A stretch of DNA of 43,829 bases, from positions 1 to 43,829 of the forward strand of contig NZ_JBQCJW010000031.1 of assembly GCF_051967575.1 (NCBI RefSeq). Reading direction: 5' to 3'. Position numbers and translations under genes: made by a program. A model generated the notes under the pieces. It was not told the DNA's origin. It worked only from the letters and a program-made list of their open reading frames with translations, and made no database searches. The DNA comes from Solibacillus silvestris_B (lineage in GTDB: Bacteria > Bacillota > Bacilli > Bacillales_A > Planococcaceae). This document shows, one piece after another, positions 8,500 through 17,429 of this stretch (within the stretch, counting starts at the first letter, position 1; every line of letters starts with the position of its first letter).

Positions 8500-9318
8500 A
8501 TGACAGATAAAACAAATACCGAGCAATTGACAGAAGAGGAATTTTTGGAGCTTGTTTTAGAAGAACAAGAGAAGGCCCTTGCAAAAGATCGTGAAAATCG
8601 TCTAAACGAAAAATCAAAAAAGCCGAAAAAGCAAAAACCGGGCATACGTATTGTCGTTTGGCTAATGGCATTGACATTGACCTTCAATACATTCGCCGTC
8701 ATTTTCAATATATATTCCATCCCAGCAATTGAATTTTTAAAAGCGTCGGCAAAGCTCTCGAGTCAGGAAAATATTCAAACGTACAAGCAATCAGTCGTGA
8801 CGATTAATACCGATTCAGGAAAAGGAACCGGATTTGCTGTATCGGAAAACGGCTACATTTTAACGAATGACCATGTGATTGACGATGCTTTAACGATTAC
8901 TGTCATATTCCCTGATGATTCACTTTACAAGGCCCAAGTTATAGAGGCATATGAAGAGTATGATCTAGCGTTATTGAAAATCGATGCGCTAAATTTGCCG
9001 TACTTATCACTCGCAAAAACTAGTGAATTCCGTAAAAACGAGCATGTTTATTTCATCGGTAATCCGCTAGCATTCAGCGGAGTTGCAAATGAAGGGAAAA
9101 TATTGGATTATACAAACGCAAATGGCATTCAAACCGACATCATTATGATGAATGCACCTGTTTATCGCGGCAATAGCGGAAGCCCTGTCATTAATGAAGC
9201 CGGGCAAGTGATTGGCATCGTCTTTGCTACAGGTACTCGCGAAGGGCATGGGAAAGTTGGTTTATTCATCCCTATCGAAAATGTCCATGCACAATTCCAG
9301 GATTATTTAAAACATTGA
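8500..9318 (+). CDS. Membrane-anchored trypsin-like (HtrA/S1C-type) serine protease without PDZ domain
   Basis: 272 residues from ATG 8500, chosen because AGTGGAGGGG sits seven bases before it; the frame is open further upstream but has no such site. Residues 1-48 are a highly charged cytoplasmic tail, ~49-72 a single membrane helix, and 90-272 an extracytoplasmic chymotrypsin-fold domain. Catalytic triad: His125 in TNDHVI, Asp155 in YDLALLKI, Ser226 in YRGNSGSP. The protein stops soon after the protease domain, so the PDZ domain of HtrA/HtrB/YyxA is missing. Likely role: quality control of exported proteins or processing of a membrane partner. Monocistronic. Confidence 0.88.
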   Translation: MTDKTNTEQLTEEEFLELVLEEQEKALAKDRENRLNEKSKKPKKQKPGIRIVVWLMALTLTFNTFAVIFNIYSIPAIEFLKASAKLSSQENIQTYKQSVVTINTDSGKGTGFAVSENGYILTNDHVIDDALTITVIFPDDSLYKAQVIEAYEEYDLALLKIDALNLPYLSLAKTSEFRKNEHVYFIGNPLAFSGVANEGKILDYTNANGIQTDIIMMNAPVYRGNSGSPVINEAGQVIGIVFATGTREGHGKVGLFIPIENVHAQFQDYLKH

Positions 9319-9348
9319 AGTAGCGCTAATTACATGAGGTAGAGGGAT

Positions 9349-9379
9349 CGCTCCCGTTCTTATGAGCCGGGGGGGAGCG
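9349..9379 (+). terminator. GC-rich hairpin after the protease gene
   Basis: CGCTCCC (9349-9355) pairs with GGGAGCG (9373-9379). It lies 30 bases beyond the protease stop; a GGTTAAAGGTTTT stretch follows instead of a clean U-tract. Probable but imperfect terminator. Confidence 0.45.
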
Positions 9380-9400
9380 GGTTAAAGGTTTTATTCGCTG

Positions 9401-9588
9401 TATAGACGGAGAAATTCCGCCTATTTGGAAAAATAATTAAAAAACTGCCTAAATAGAGGGAAAAATTCCGCTTATCGTTTCTAAATACAAGAAAATGGCG
9501 GGTTTTGCTTTGGATAACCGGAAAATCTCCCTTTATCTAGCCCGAAACGAGTCCGACTGCGCAAATAACCGGAATATTTCCGCTTACT
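9401..9588. repeat. Four degenerate palindromic repeat units
   Basis: Units at 9401-9426, 9451-9476, 9512-9536 and 9563-9588 share a core like ATAACCGGAAAATTTCCGCTTAT: a GGAAA/TTTCC palindrome flanked by TA(A)/TTAT. They recur every 50-61 bases with unrelated AT-rich spacers. The units occur in both senses because the core is near-symmetric. Otherwise 9319-9738 contains no gene. From memory, similar GGAAAnTTTCCGCTTAT elements are scattered in Lysinibacillus/Solibacillus genomes, but this could not be checked. Confidence 0.6.
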
Positions 9589-9612
9589 TTCCTTAATGAG
9601 CAGAATTCTTCC

Positions 9613-9657
9613 CAAAAAATAAGGCACTTTCTATTCAAATCGAATAAAAAGCGCCTT
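9613..9657 (-). terminator. Terminator of the DUF47–PiT operon
   Basis: A 16-base stem (9621-9636 with 9642-9657) and 5-base loop. Two positions mismatch on the plus strand but become G-U pairs in minus-strand RNA, and a run of T (minus) follows at 9613-9620. The strand bias shows it serves the phosphate transport genes. Confidence 0.8.
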
Positions 9658-9738
9658 ATCTAAATATGAAAAACAATTTGATTTTAAAAGTCCATCGTTT
9701 TTGCGGGAGCGCCAAAATAATAGACGCTGTATTTGCTG

Positions 9739-10755
9739 TTAGAAAATAACACTGAATAATAAGTAGAATAAGCCAGCCATGACCGCTGAGATTGGCAATG
9801 TAATGAACCATGTAATGACGATTTTGCGCGCCATGCCCCACTTTACGCCTTTAACACGCTGTGCAGCACCAACACCCATAATCGCTGATGAAATAACATG
9901 TGTCGTCGAAACTGGCAACGCAATCACTGTCGCGCCGAAAATGATTGATGCAGACGTCAAGTCAGCCGCTACTCCATTCACAGGGCGGATTTTCATGATT
10001 TTGCCGCCTACTGTTTTGATGATTTTATAACCGCCTACTGATGTACCAAGGCCCATCGCTAATGCACAGGCAAGGCGAACCCAGTCTTGTACTTCATCTG
10101 TAGATTGCCAGTTTGCCGCGATTAATGCCATCGTAATAATACCCATTGCTTTTTGCGCATCGTTTGTACCATGTGTAAACGATTGTAAGGCAGCAGTCCC
10201 AATCTGCGTCAATCGGAATGCTTTTGTCGTTCCATATAATGGCGAGCGATGGAATATAAATTTGAAGAGCTTCATTACAATAAAGCCAAGTGATAATGCT
10301 AAAATAGGCGAAATAATCAGCGCTTGTAAAATTTTCGCGAAACCTTCGTAATTTAAAATGCTGAAACCTGCCGATGCAACCGCCGCACCTGCAATTGAAC
10401 CGATTAACGTATGTGATGAACTTGAAGGAATTCCGAAATACCACGTTAATAAGTTCCATGTTATCGCTGAGCTTAATGCCGCTAAAATAACAACAGAGCC
10501 TGTAACGTCCCCTTCAAATGCGTTTAAGGAGAATGGGTCAACAATTCCGGATGCCACCGCTTTCGCTACTCCTACAAAAGTTATTGCACCAACGAAATTC
10601 ATCACTGCCGCTAAAATTACTGCTACACGGGGCTTTAGCGCACGCGTCGATACAGACGTTGCAATGGCGTTCGCTGTATCATGGAAACCATTAATAAAAT
10701 CGAATGCCAATGCAAAGATGACAACGAGTACGGTAATGATTAATAACGTATTCAT
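9739..10755 (-). CDS. pit: PiT family inorganic phosphate transporter
   Basis: 338-residue integral membrane protein with ~9-10 helices. Both PiT signature repeats are present: FINGFHDTANAIATSV near residue 20, and FTHGTNDAQKAMGII around 190. These Asp/Asn residues line the phosphate path in the PiT (PF01384) family, which takes up metal-phosphate complexes using the proton or sodium gradient. ATG start behind AAGGAG. Its start lies 17 bases after the DUF47 gene stop, so they form an operon, as with ykaA-pit in B. subtilis. A terminator follows at 9613-9657. Confidence 0.95.
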   Translation of the reverse strand: MNTLLIITVLVVIFALAFDFINGFHDTANAIATSVSTRALKPRVAVILAAVMNFVGAITFVGVAKAVASGIVDPFSLNAFEGDVTGSVVILAALSSAITWNLLTWYFGIPSSSSHTLIGSIAGAAVASAGFSILNYEGFAKILQALIISPILALSLGFIVMKLFKFIFHRSPLYGTTKAFRLTQIGTAALQSFTHGTNDAQKAMGIITMALIAANWQSTDEVQDWVRLACALAMGLGTSVGGYKIIKTVGGKIMKIRPVNGVAADLTSASIIFGATVIALPVSTTHVISSAIMGVGAAQRVKGVKWGMARKIVITWFITLPISAVMAGLFYLLFSVIF

Positions 10756-10772
10756 AGTTTACTCCTTTTTAA

Positions 10773-11393
10773 TTATGCATTGCGCATAATAATTGATTCG
10801 ATTGTATTCGCAACATTTTGGCAGTAATCGGCAATTTCTTCTAATTGCTCATATAAATCTTTAAAAATGATTAAGCGAATCGGATCTTTTTCAACTTGGA
10901 ATAATTCAGTAATGGACTTGCGGAAAAGCTCATCACATTCGCGCTCGTAATCTTTAATTAAAATGGCATGTTGGCGCATACCGATTAAATCTTTTTTATT
11001 TAATAAATGCATTGCTTTTACTGCTTCATCGGAAGATTTGGCGATATAGTCCACAAAATCGCGCATATATTGATTCACTTCTGTAAACGAGTACATTTCA
11101 AAATGCGCAATCGTATTTTCGATGCCGTCTAAAATATCGTCTAATTTAATAGCCAATGCTAAAATATCTTCACGCTCGATTGGCGTCATAAAGGAGTCAT
11201 TCAATTTCACGATCAATTCATGAATTAATTTATCGCCGGCTGTTTCATAGGATTTCATTTTAATTTGAATTTGTTTTAAGTCAGATACAGTCGTAATTGT
11301 CGATTCTTTTGCATAGTTCGCACCTTGTTGTACATTTTTTGCGATATTTAATAATCCTTCAAAAAATGGATCTGGTTTTTTCGAGTTGAACAT
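10773..11393 (-). CDS. DUF47/PhoU-like Pit accessory protein (YkaA-type)
   Basis: 206-residue all-helical protein of the PhoU-like DUF47 family: FFEGLLNIAKNVQQGANYA at the start, an E/D-rich metal-binding helix pattern (YETAGDKLIHELIVKLNDSFMTPIEREDILALAIKLDDILDGIEN), and a second helical repeat with YERECDELFRKSITELF. Such proteins regulate the PiT transporter encoded next to them. Located directly upstream of pit with 17-base spacing. ATG start behind GGGGGATT. Two candidate Pho-box-like repeats lie upstream (see separate entry). Confidence 0.92.
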   Translation of the reverse strand: MFNSKKPDPFFEGLLNIAKNVQQGANYAKESTITTVSDLKQIQIKMKSYETAGDKLIHELIVKLNDSFMTPIEREDILALAIKLDDILDGIENTIAHFEMYSFTEVNQYMRDFVDYIAKSSDEAVKAMHLLNKKDLIGMRQHAILIKDYERECDELFRKSITELFQVEKDPIRLIIFKDLYEQLEEIADYCQNVANTIESIIMRNA

Positions 11394-11485
11394 GGAATAA
11401 AATCCCCCTAAAATGAAGTTTGTAAATCAAAACCTAGGTAATCATAACACCGATTTTTCAATATCTTCAACATTAATTTATGTTC

Positions 11486-11692
11486 TTTACAAAACCTTTA
11501 CAATTAAAAAACATAGATTCTCCATAATCTTGTTTTCATTTTATCTATTCTAAAATGAAATATTCAGAATGCATTAAAATATTATTGATAATATGCCTTT
11601 TTTCGACATTTCCGATAAATTTCACACATGAAAAATTTGTTCATCGTTTTATACCCGTTTCTATGCAATGTTAATTGTTAAGGAATTGTAAA
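11486..11692. promoter_or_regulatory. Pho-box-like direct repeats upstream of the DUF47–pit operon
   Basis: Two sets fit the PhoP pattern of TT(A/C/T)ACA repeats every 11 bases. On the plus strand: TTTACA at 11486-11491 and 11497-11502, then AAAACA at 11508-11513. On the minus strand: TTTACA (11687-11692) then TTAACA (11676-11681). The minus-strand set has the right sense for the operon, ~280 bases before its start, with a TATAAA downstream at about 11646-11651. The intervening 11394-11816 DNA has no gene. Binding is inferred only. Confidence 0.35.
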
Positions 11693-11763
11693 CATAATAT
11701 TACGATATATATGGATATTTTCAGGCAAGATTTCCAATAGCCGATTGTTTGAATATTATCACC

Positions 11764-11803
11764 CAAAAAAGCTGCCTAGCAGAATTCCCCCTGCTAGACA
11801 GCT
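11764..11803 (-). terminator. Terminator of the MBL hydrolase gene
   Basis: AGCTGCCTAGCAG (11770-11782) and CTGCTAGACAGCT (11791-11803) form a 13-bp stem, with one U-G pair on the minus strand. A run of six T on the minus strand follows at 11765-11770. It lies 13 bases past the stop of the MBL gene. Confidence 0.85.
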
Positions 11804-11816
11804 ATGACTCTCCGTT

Positions 11817-12623
11817 TTATTTGTTTAAAACGGATGATACAATATGCGCTGAATCCCATTCTCCCAACGACAATTTTGTAATGGGATATTTTTTCTCAAA
11901 AAGCATCTTTTTAATTTCCGTGGCAGTCATGCCTTCTTCGTTCATCAATTCTATTTTTCCGCTCAGCTCTTTCAAATATTCCAGTTTCTTTCTCAGCGCT
12001 GGCTTTCCTTGCTCGATATGGCCTGCATGATTACAAAATACTTCCTGAAAGTCAAGGGAAAGTACCCGCTCTAAAGAATTAATAATTTGCGGGATGCTTT
12101 CTTCGCGTAGCACGACCTTTGTTTTAGGCGAGACGTATAAATCCCCTGTAAATAACTGACCTGTCGACTCATTCAAAAATGATAAATGATCGTTTGTATG
12201 TCCTGGTGTTTCGATAACAAGCCAATTTGCTGAACGTGATACGAAACGCTCGCCAATCGCTTCGGCCTCAAACGGTGCGCGACTCCCCCAGAAAAGCTTA
12301 CGGTACATCGGATATGCCGCTTTTTTTGTGCATTCTTCCCTCCGCAAATCACTCATGTTTATCGGGACACCATATTTTGTTTGTAAATAATGCGCACCGC
12401 CTGAATGATCTTCATGGTAATGTGTCAGCATAACTTGATCGATGTCGGCTTGTTCGAAAAATGGTTTAAACTGTTCAAGGAGTGAAGCAGAGCCTGTATC
12501 AATTAAAACACCGTCCACTTCAAAGCAGTGAACATTCAATTTCACTGACTGAAATGCTACAAAGCCATTTATCATATTCACCCCAGATTGCGATTGCCGT
12601 TCGGTTTTTTTCTTGAAAAACAT
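11817..12623 (-). CDS. MBL-fold metallo-hydrolase
   Basis: 268 residues of metallo-beta-lactamase fold. The metal motif H68-x-H70-x-D72-H73 is in MLTHYHEDHSGG; a further His in the TPGHTNDHLSF segment, an Asp in LFTGDLYV, and the last His in VFCNHAGHIEQGKP complete a binuclear zinc or iron site. The extra C-terminal helical segment (~215-268, EEGMTATEIKKMLF) resembles the winged-helix-like tail of glyoxalase II/LACTB2-type hydrolases. Substrate unknown. ATG 12623 is preceded by AAAGGAGTG. Monocistronic. Confidence 0.9.
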   Translation of the reverse strand: MFFKKKTERQSQSGVNMINGFVAFQSVKLNVHCFEVDGVLIDTGSASLLEQFKPFFEQADIDQVMLTHYHEDHSGGAHYLQTKYGVPINMSDLRREECTKKAAYPMYRKLFWGSRAPFEAEAIGERFVSRSANWLVIETPGHTNDHLSFLNESTGQLFTGDLYVSPKTKVVLREESIPQIINSLERVLSLDFQEVFCNHAGHIEQGKPALRKKLEYLKELSGKIELMNEEGMTATEIKKMLFEKKYPITKLSLGEWDSAHIVSSVLNK

Positions 12624-12975
12624 GATTTTTCACTCCTTTATCCCCTTTTTCTATACAAATATACTATAACACAATTAATGAATGGCGGCTCATTAATTGT
12701 TTGAATTTTACAAATCCAAAAGTAATTTGCAAAAGTAAAGATATCCTCTACCTCAAATAATAAAATCCATAAAAACGAAAAATAAAATTCCTTGCAAGAA
12801 CAAAAATATTAGATTGTCCGTCCAATTCTTAAAAGGCCAAGATGTTGGAGCGTTTTGCCTGGACTGGGACAACACCTTCCTGCAAAGTTAGCCTGAACGC
12901 CAAAGCCTATAATTTCCTTCAAACAAAAAACTATAAGAAAAGCGATTAAACTTTTCTTATAGCTTATTTTATTAG
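12624..12975. other. Intergenic region with a GC-rich segment of unknown role
   Basis: Between the MBL gene promoter and the terminator of the sulfurtransferase gene. The 12815-12910 segment is clearly more GC-rich than its flanks. On the minus strand it shows weak nested pairing: GGCGTT with AACGC, and inside it TTTGC with GCAAA. It could be the 3' untranslated part of the dynA–sulfurtransferase transcript or a decayed element. Nothing in it reads like a gene. Confidence 0.35.
12924..12962 (-). terminator. Terminator of the dynA–sulfurtransferase unit
   Basis: CTATAAGAAAAG (12931-12942) pairs perfectly with CTTTTCTTATAG (12951-12962), loop of 8. On the minus strand it is followed by six T. 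It lies 13 bases beyond the sulfurtransferase stop. Confidence 0.85.
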
Positions 12976-13785
12976 TTATTGGTTTTCTCCTGTTGCAATT
13001 GGATGGTGATTTACCCAATCACTGTAACCGGCCATATAAATTTTCAGGTTGTCATAGCCTGCTTCTTTTAAAATCGCATAAACCGGGGTTGCAGTTACAC
13101 CTGAGCCGCAATATACGACAACTTCCTCGTCTTTCGGCACTTTTTGCAGAATCGACGATGTAATAACTAATTTTGTGCCATCCCGCAATTGTTCCCAATC
13201 ATAGTTTTTGGCCGTCGGGATATGCCCAGCCACTTTATCGAATGGTTCAAATTCGCCGCTGTAACGATCGGCTGCACGGGCATCTATTAAAGTCGCCTTT
13301 CTCTTACCTTCAATAATATGCAAAATATCCTGCCGCTTAACTAAAATGTCATCATTCCACTGCAAATCTAAAGTGCTTTTTTGAAATACCGGCACTTCTG
13401 TCGTAACAGAAAAGCCCACATCCTTCATTGCTTCAAAGCCGCCATTGACAACATATGCGTGTTTAAATCCAGCATAATTCAAAATCCACCAGGCACGTGT
13501 CGCAAATGCTGCTGCACCTTGGTCATAAATATAGATTGCATCATCATATTGCAGCCCGCTTTTTTCAAATAAAGACTGGAGCTGTTTTTTGTCCGGAAGC
13601 GGATGACGCCCTTCATCTTTTGTCAAATCTGATAAATCTTCATTCAAATCCCAAAATACTGCGCCTTCGATATGGCCTTCATCATATAAAGTTCTGCCTA
13701 AATCCGTATTTTTTAAATCAAATCTTGTGTCGATAAAGCGGCCTGTCCGCTCCATTTTATCGGCTGTCACAAAAATATTCGGCAT
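12976..13785 (-). CDS. Two-domain sulfurtransferase (thiosulfate/3-mercaptopyruvate type)
   Basis: 269 residues made of two rhodanese domains. The N-terminal domain (to ~125) keeps DTRFDLK and DEGHIEGAVFWDL but has no active cysteine (YDQGAAAFATRAWW). The C-terminal domain carries the catalytic Cys226 in YCGSGVTAT, preceded by DARAADRYSG and GHIPTAKNYDW. It transfers sulfane sulfur to thiol or cyanide acceptors; the CGSGVT loop type is usual for mercaptopyruvate sulfurtransferases, so the precise donor is uncertain. ATG behind AAGGGGGATC; that site overlaps the stop of the dynA gene 13 bases upstream, so the pair is co-transcribed. The link to membrane remodelling is unclear. Confidence 0.92.
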   Translation of the reverse strand: MPNIFVTADKMERTGRFIDTRFDLKNTDLGRTLYDEGHIEGAVFWDLNEDLSDLTKDEGRHPLPDKKQLQSLFEKSGLQYDDAIYIYDQGAAAFATRAWWILNYAGFKHAYVVNGGFEAMKDVGFSVTTEVPVFQKSTLDLQWNDDILVKRQDILHIIEGKRKATLIDARAADRYSGEFEPFDKVAGHIPTAKNYDWEQLRDGTKLVITSSILQKVPKDEEVVVYCGSGVTATPVYAILKEAGYDNLKIYMAGYSDWVNHHPIATGENQ

Positions 13786-13798
13786 AAAAAGATCCCCC

Positions 13799-16700
13799 TT
13801 ACGCTTTTAATTGTACGTAAATATCTTTCCAAACGGCTAAACGGCTTTCTTCCTGCAGCAATAAGCGCTCTGTTTCGATTTGCTCCACTGCCTGTTCAAG
13901 TATATGCTGACGCAGCCCTTCCGCCTCAATCGCGATAAAGCTTGCTGCCCAATTCGTTATTTTAGCTTTTTCAACATCCAAGTAGCTTTGCGCATTGGGT
14001 TTTGTCAATTGCTCGAGCGCATCACGCAATTGCTCTTTTTCATTTTTCTCAAAGAAGGCTTTCACATTTTTAAAATGCGTTTTTACTCCCTCGTACGGAG
14101 TCGGCTCTTTGAAAGGTCCAGTAAATTCCAGCAGCTGTGGCTCTTTTGATTCATAGCTTAAAAACGCAAAACTTGGATTCAGCTCTTTTAAATCACGTGC
14201 TTCATCTTTAAATCGCTCTTTCATCTTTTTCTCGATAAATTGTGCCAAACGGAAGTTCGTTACGCGCAGTTCTTGAGCAAAATCGAAGCTTAACGCTTGA
14301 AGCACTTCTTTCAATGCCGTCTGTAATGCCTGCTGTGCCGGCATTTGCGCAAAGGTTGACGGATTATAGCTTTCACGGAAAAAGTCAGGATAACGATAGT
14401 ATACACGTTGCAATACATAGTACAATAGCTCATCCAGTTCCTGCTTTGTTTCACTTTCCAGCATTGAAGTCTGTGTTGTTTGGTACTTAGAACGCACAAG
14501 CCTTTCCAAATGTGCCAATTCCTCTAGTCGCTCGTCTTTACGTTTCAGATTTTCTTCCGTTTGCGTAATCAAATCATGCAGTCGAGCCTCTGTTTTTTCT
14601 ACTTCCTCTTGTAGTGCTTGAACGGCAATTCCCATTAATTCATCGTTCAAGAAATGATGGAAAGCATCTTCGAATGGCGGCATCCCTGATCCGTGATTTT
14701 GCCGCTCCTGCTTTTCCTTTAATGCGAGCAAGCTCGACACTCCGTATAATCGCGGGAAGCGGATGCCGAAGCGCTGCAGCTCTGAACGGACATAGCCCTT
14801 TACTTCTTCCTCTTCTTCCGCTGTTGAAGCGAGATCAATCGCATTGACAACAAAGAACATTTTATCCAATTCAAACGCATCTTTCACCCGTCCTAATTGA
14901 ATTAAAAATTCTCGGTCCGCTTTTGCGAACGCATGGTTGAAATACGTAATAAAAAGGATCGCATCCGCGTTTCGGATATAGTCAAACGCCACACCTGTAT
15001 GACGCGCATTGATTGAGTCCGCACCTGGTGTATCGACTAGTGTTACACCCATGCGAGTGAGTGGCGAATCAAAGTAAAAATCGATATTATCTACAAAGCA
15101 CGACCGATTTTCCTGTGCCACATACAATTCAAAGTCTTCCCGGTTGACACGCAATGTTGTACCGAGCTTCGGCATAAATGTTTCATATCCTTCTGAATAC
15201 GCGCGAATGAATGATTTATGTACATTTAAACGCTCGTCCGATAATTTGACGGCCAAACCTTCTTCAGCACGGTCATACGCTTCTTCCAGCGATTTCACAT
15301 TTAAGCCGATTGCTTTAAAGGAGCCTTGAATATCTTCGAGTAATTGTGCTTCATTTTTTAAATGCACATCTGCTGTCTCGTGCGGGTGATCCGGTGAGAC
15401 AGGACGGATTTTGTTAATCGCTGCTGTCGTTGGATTTGGTGATACTGGCAGTACGCGCTCGCCCATCAAAGCATTCGAAAAGCTTGATTTCCCCGCACTG
15501 AATGCCCCGAATAATGCAATTGTAAAGTCGCGTTTTTGAAGACGCTCAACCTTTTTCGTCAAGAAATTCGACACTTCTTTAAAGCCTTGGACATCGTTAA
15601 TAATATGCGCAGTTTTTAATGCTTTCCCGATAACCGCATCAACATTCAGCCCTGTTCCTGCTTTTTCCTGCTCTTGCTGTTCATCGATTTCGGCTTCATG
15701 TTGTTGCAGTTGCAGCATTGATTCATCAAATGGCCTGATATCCTTTAATGCTTGCTCATGTGCATGTATCCAATTTTCCAAATGAATCTTAGACTCCGCG
15801 CGAATTTCATTTGATACTTGCTTCATTAATGTATTGCTGAACGCTTGGAACTTCTCGATTTGCAAAATATGCTCCAGCGCATGAACTTTTTCCGACATCG
15901 CATTGATTTTCAGCTTCACTGGTGCAGCTGTTTCAGCAGCTACTTGCTCCAACATTTGCTTTTGTCCGATTTTCCAAGCATCTGTCTCTTGGATAAAATA
16001 GCGCTTCGTCGCCTCTGCAACACGGTTTGCAAAATTCAATACCGCATCCCCTGTAATGACGGCATTTTTTTGTACTTGATTTTCAATGATTGAAAATGGG
16101 AAATTGAATTCTTTCGCATCGATACTTGCCGCGCGTTCATCATTCAATGCCCCGACATCTTTTAGTGCCTGTTTCATCAGAGCTTTCATATGTCCCGTGA
16201 TTTGAGATTGCACGACATGGTTAAAGCCTGCATATGCCTCTTCTTGACGACGTACCTTCTCTTCCGCTGTTTTCTTTTTCGCCGTGAAAAGACCGCCTAC
16301 TTTAAAATCTTCCTGTTGGGATTCTAAATAGCTGCGCAGTTTTTCACGCACTTCCGCTGGCATAATCGCCGCGTTTGAAAGCAATTCTTTGCGTTTTTCA
16401 TCGAACTGCTTGTCAAAGACATCAAACGAGAACAACTCTGTTTGTCGCGTCAGTTTTTCATATTGCTCCAAAATATCGTCACGGTGCTGCCAATCATCTT
16501 CTGATACGACCTCCGCGTATGTCGTGAAGCGATCTTGCTTTTCTTCCATCAAATAACTATCATGTTCGTGCTGTAATTTTGTCAGCGTATTTTCCGCCGT
16601 TGAAATTAATTGCTCCTGCCAATCGTTCATTGAATCCATAACGATTTTCTTCACTTTGTCAAAATCATTGTTCGGCAATTGTTTTTCGCGCAATGATGTG

Positions 16701-17410
16701 AAGAAAATATCTTTCGGATAAACGCCCCATGCCGCGAATGAATGATGAACCGATTGCTTGAAGTCTTCAAATGATAGTTCCGCTTCACGGTGTTTATCAA
16801 TCTGATTGACGATTAAATAAACATTCGGATTGTATTTCATTAATTGCTTCGTAAACTGGAAATTGAGCTCCGATTGCACATGGTTGTAGTCCATTGTATA
16901 AAACACCATATCCGCAATGTGAAGAGCCGATTCCGTGCTCATTGCGTGCGCATCATCCGTCGAGTCGACACCCGGCGTATCCATGACGGTAACTCCCGCA
17001 GGCAAGCTTGATGCACTATGCCCAATCTCAATTTGCGACACTAATTCACCGTTTTTGCTCAATTCCTTTACTTGCTTAATATCGTAGCCCGCTTCAAACT
17101 TCACCGGCTTTTCATTGTGTAAATACAAAATCGCATAATCTTCATCGGACTTATGTACTTTTACAATATTGGCACTTGTCGGAATTGGGCTTGTCGCTAA
17201 AATATTCTCACCTGAAAGCGCGTTGATCATACTCGATTTACCAGCGGAAAAGTGACCCGCAAAACCGATGACGAACTCTTTCTGCAGAAGCTTGCGCGCA
17301 AACAGATTAAGCTTTTCGATTCTTTCTGTATCCTCATTCTCTTTATAAATTATGTATTGTAATGCAGATTGCTGCAACAATCCCTGTATTTTTTCGTCAA
17401 ACAAAGTCAT
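13799..17410 (-). CDS. dynA: Bacterial dynamin-like protein with two GTPase modules (DynA)
   Basis: 1203 residues, close to B. subtilis DynA/YpbR (~1190), a fusion of two dynamins. First P-loop at 52-60 (GHFSAGKSS), G3 DTPGVDS ~130, G4 NQIDKH. Second P-loop around Lys641 (FGAFSAGKSSFSNAL), G3 DTPGADSINARH, G4 NAIDLA. Each GTPase is followed by long helical stalk/paddle regions rich in E/K/Q. DynA tethers and fuses membranes and helps cells withstand membrane stress and phage; this is known for the family, not shown here. ATG behind AAAGGGG. Just upstream lies a GC-rich, foldable region (17430-17665) within the probable leader. Confidence 0.94.
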   Translation of the reverse strand: MTLFDEKIQGLLQQSALQYIIYKENEDTERIEKLNLFARKLLQKEFVIGFAGHFSAGKSSMINALSGENILATSPIPTSANIVKVHKSDEDYAILYLHNEKPVKFEAGYDIKQVKELSKNGELVSQIEIGHSASSLPAGVTVMDTPGVDSTDDAHAMSTESALHIADMVFYTMDYNHVQSELNFQFTKQLMKYNPNVYLIVNQIDKHREAELSFEDFKQSVHHSFAAWGVYPKDIFFTSLREKQLPNNDFDKVKKIVMDSMNDWQEQLISTAENTLTKLQHEHDSYLMEEKQDRFTTYAEVVSEDDWQHRDDILEQYEKLTRQTELFSFDVFDKQFDEKRKELLSNAAIMPAEVREKLRSYLESQQEDFKVGGLFTAKKKTAEEKVRRQEEAYAGFNHVVQSQITGHMKALMKQALKDVGALNDERAASIDAKEFNFPFSIIENQVQKNAVITGDAVLNFANRVAEATKRYFIQETDAWKIGQKQMLEQVAAETAAPVKLKINAMSEKVHALEHILQIEKFQAFSNTLMKQVSNEIRAESKIHLENWIHAHEQALKDIRPFDESMLQLQQHEAEIDEQQEQEKAGTGLNVDAVIGKALKTAHIINDVQGFKEVSNFLTKKVERLQKRDFTIALFGAFSAGKSSFSNALMGERVLPVSPNPTTAAINKIRPVSPDHPHETADVHLKNEAQLLEDIQGSFKAIGLNVKSLEEAYDRAEEGLAVKLSDERLNVHKSFIRAYSEGYETFMPKLGTTLRVNREDFELYVAQENRSCFVDNIDFYFDSPLTRMGVTLVDTPGADSINARHTGVAFDYIRNADAILFITYFNHAFAKADREFLIQLGRVKDAFELDKMFFVVNAIDLASTAEEEEEVKGYVRSELQRFGIRFPRLYGVSSLLALKEKQERQNHGSGMPPFEDAFHHFLNDELMGIAVQALQEEVEKTEARLHDLITQTEENLKRKDERLEELAHLERLVRSKYQTTQTSMLESETKQELDELLYYVLQRVYYRYPDFFRESYNPSTFAQMPAQQALQTALKEVLQALSFDFAQELRVTNFRLAQFIEKKMKERFKDEARDLKELNPSFAFLSYESKEPQLLEFTGPFKEPTPYEGVKTHFKNVKAFFEKNEKEQLRDALEQLTKPNAQSYLDVEKAKITNWAASFIAIEAEGLRQHILEQAVEQIETERLLLQEESRLAVWKDIYVQLKA

Positions 17411-17429
17411 GTTTCTTTCCCCTTTATTT

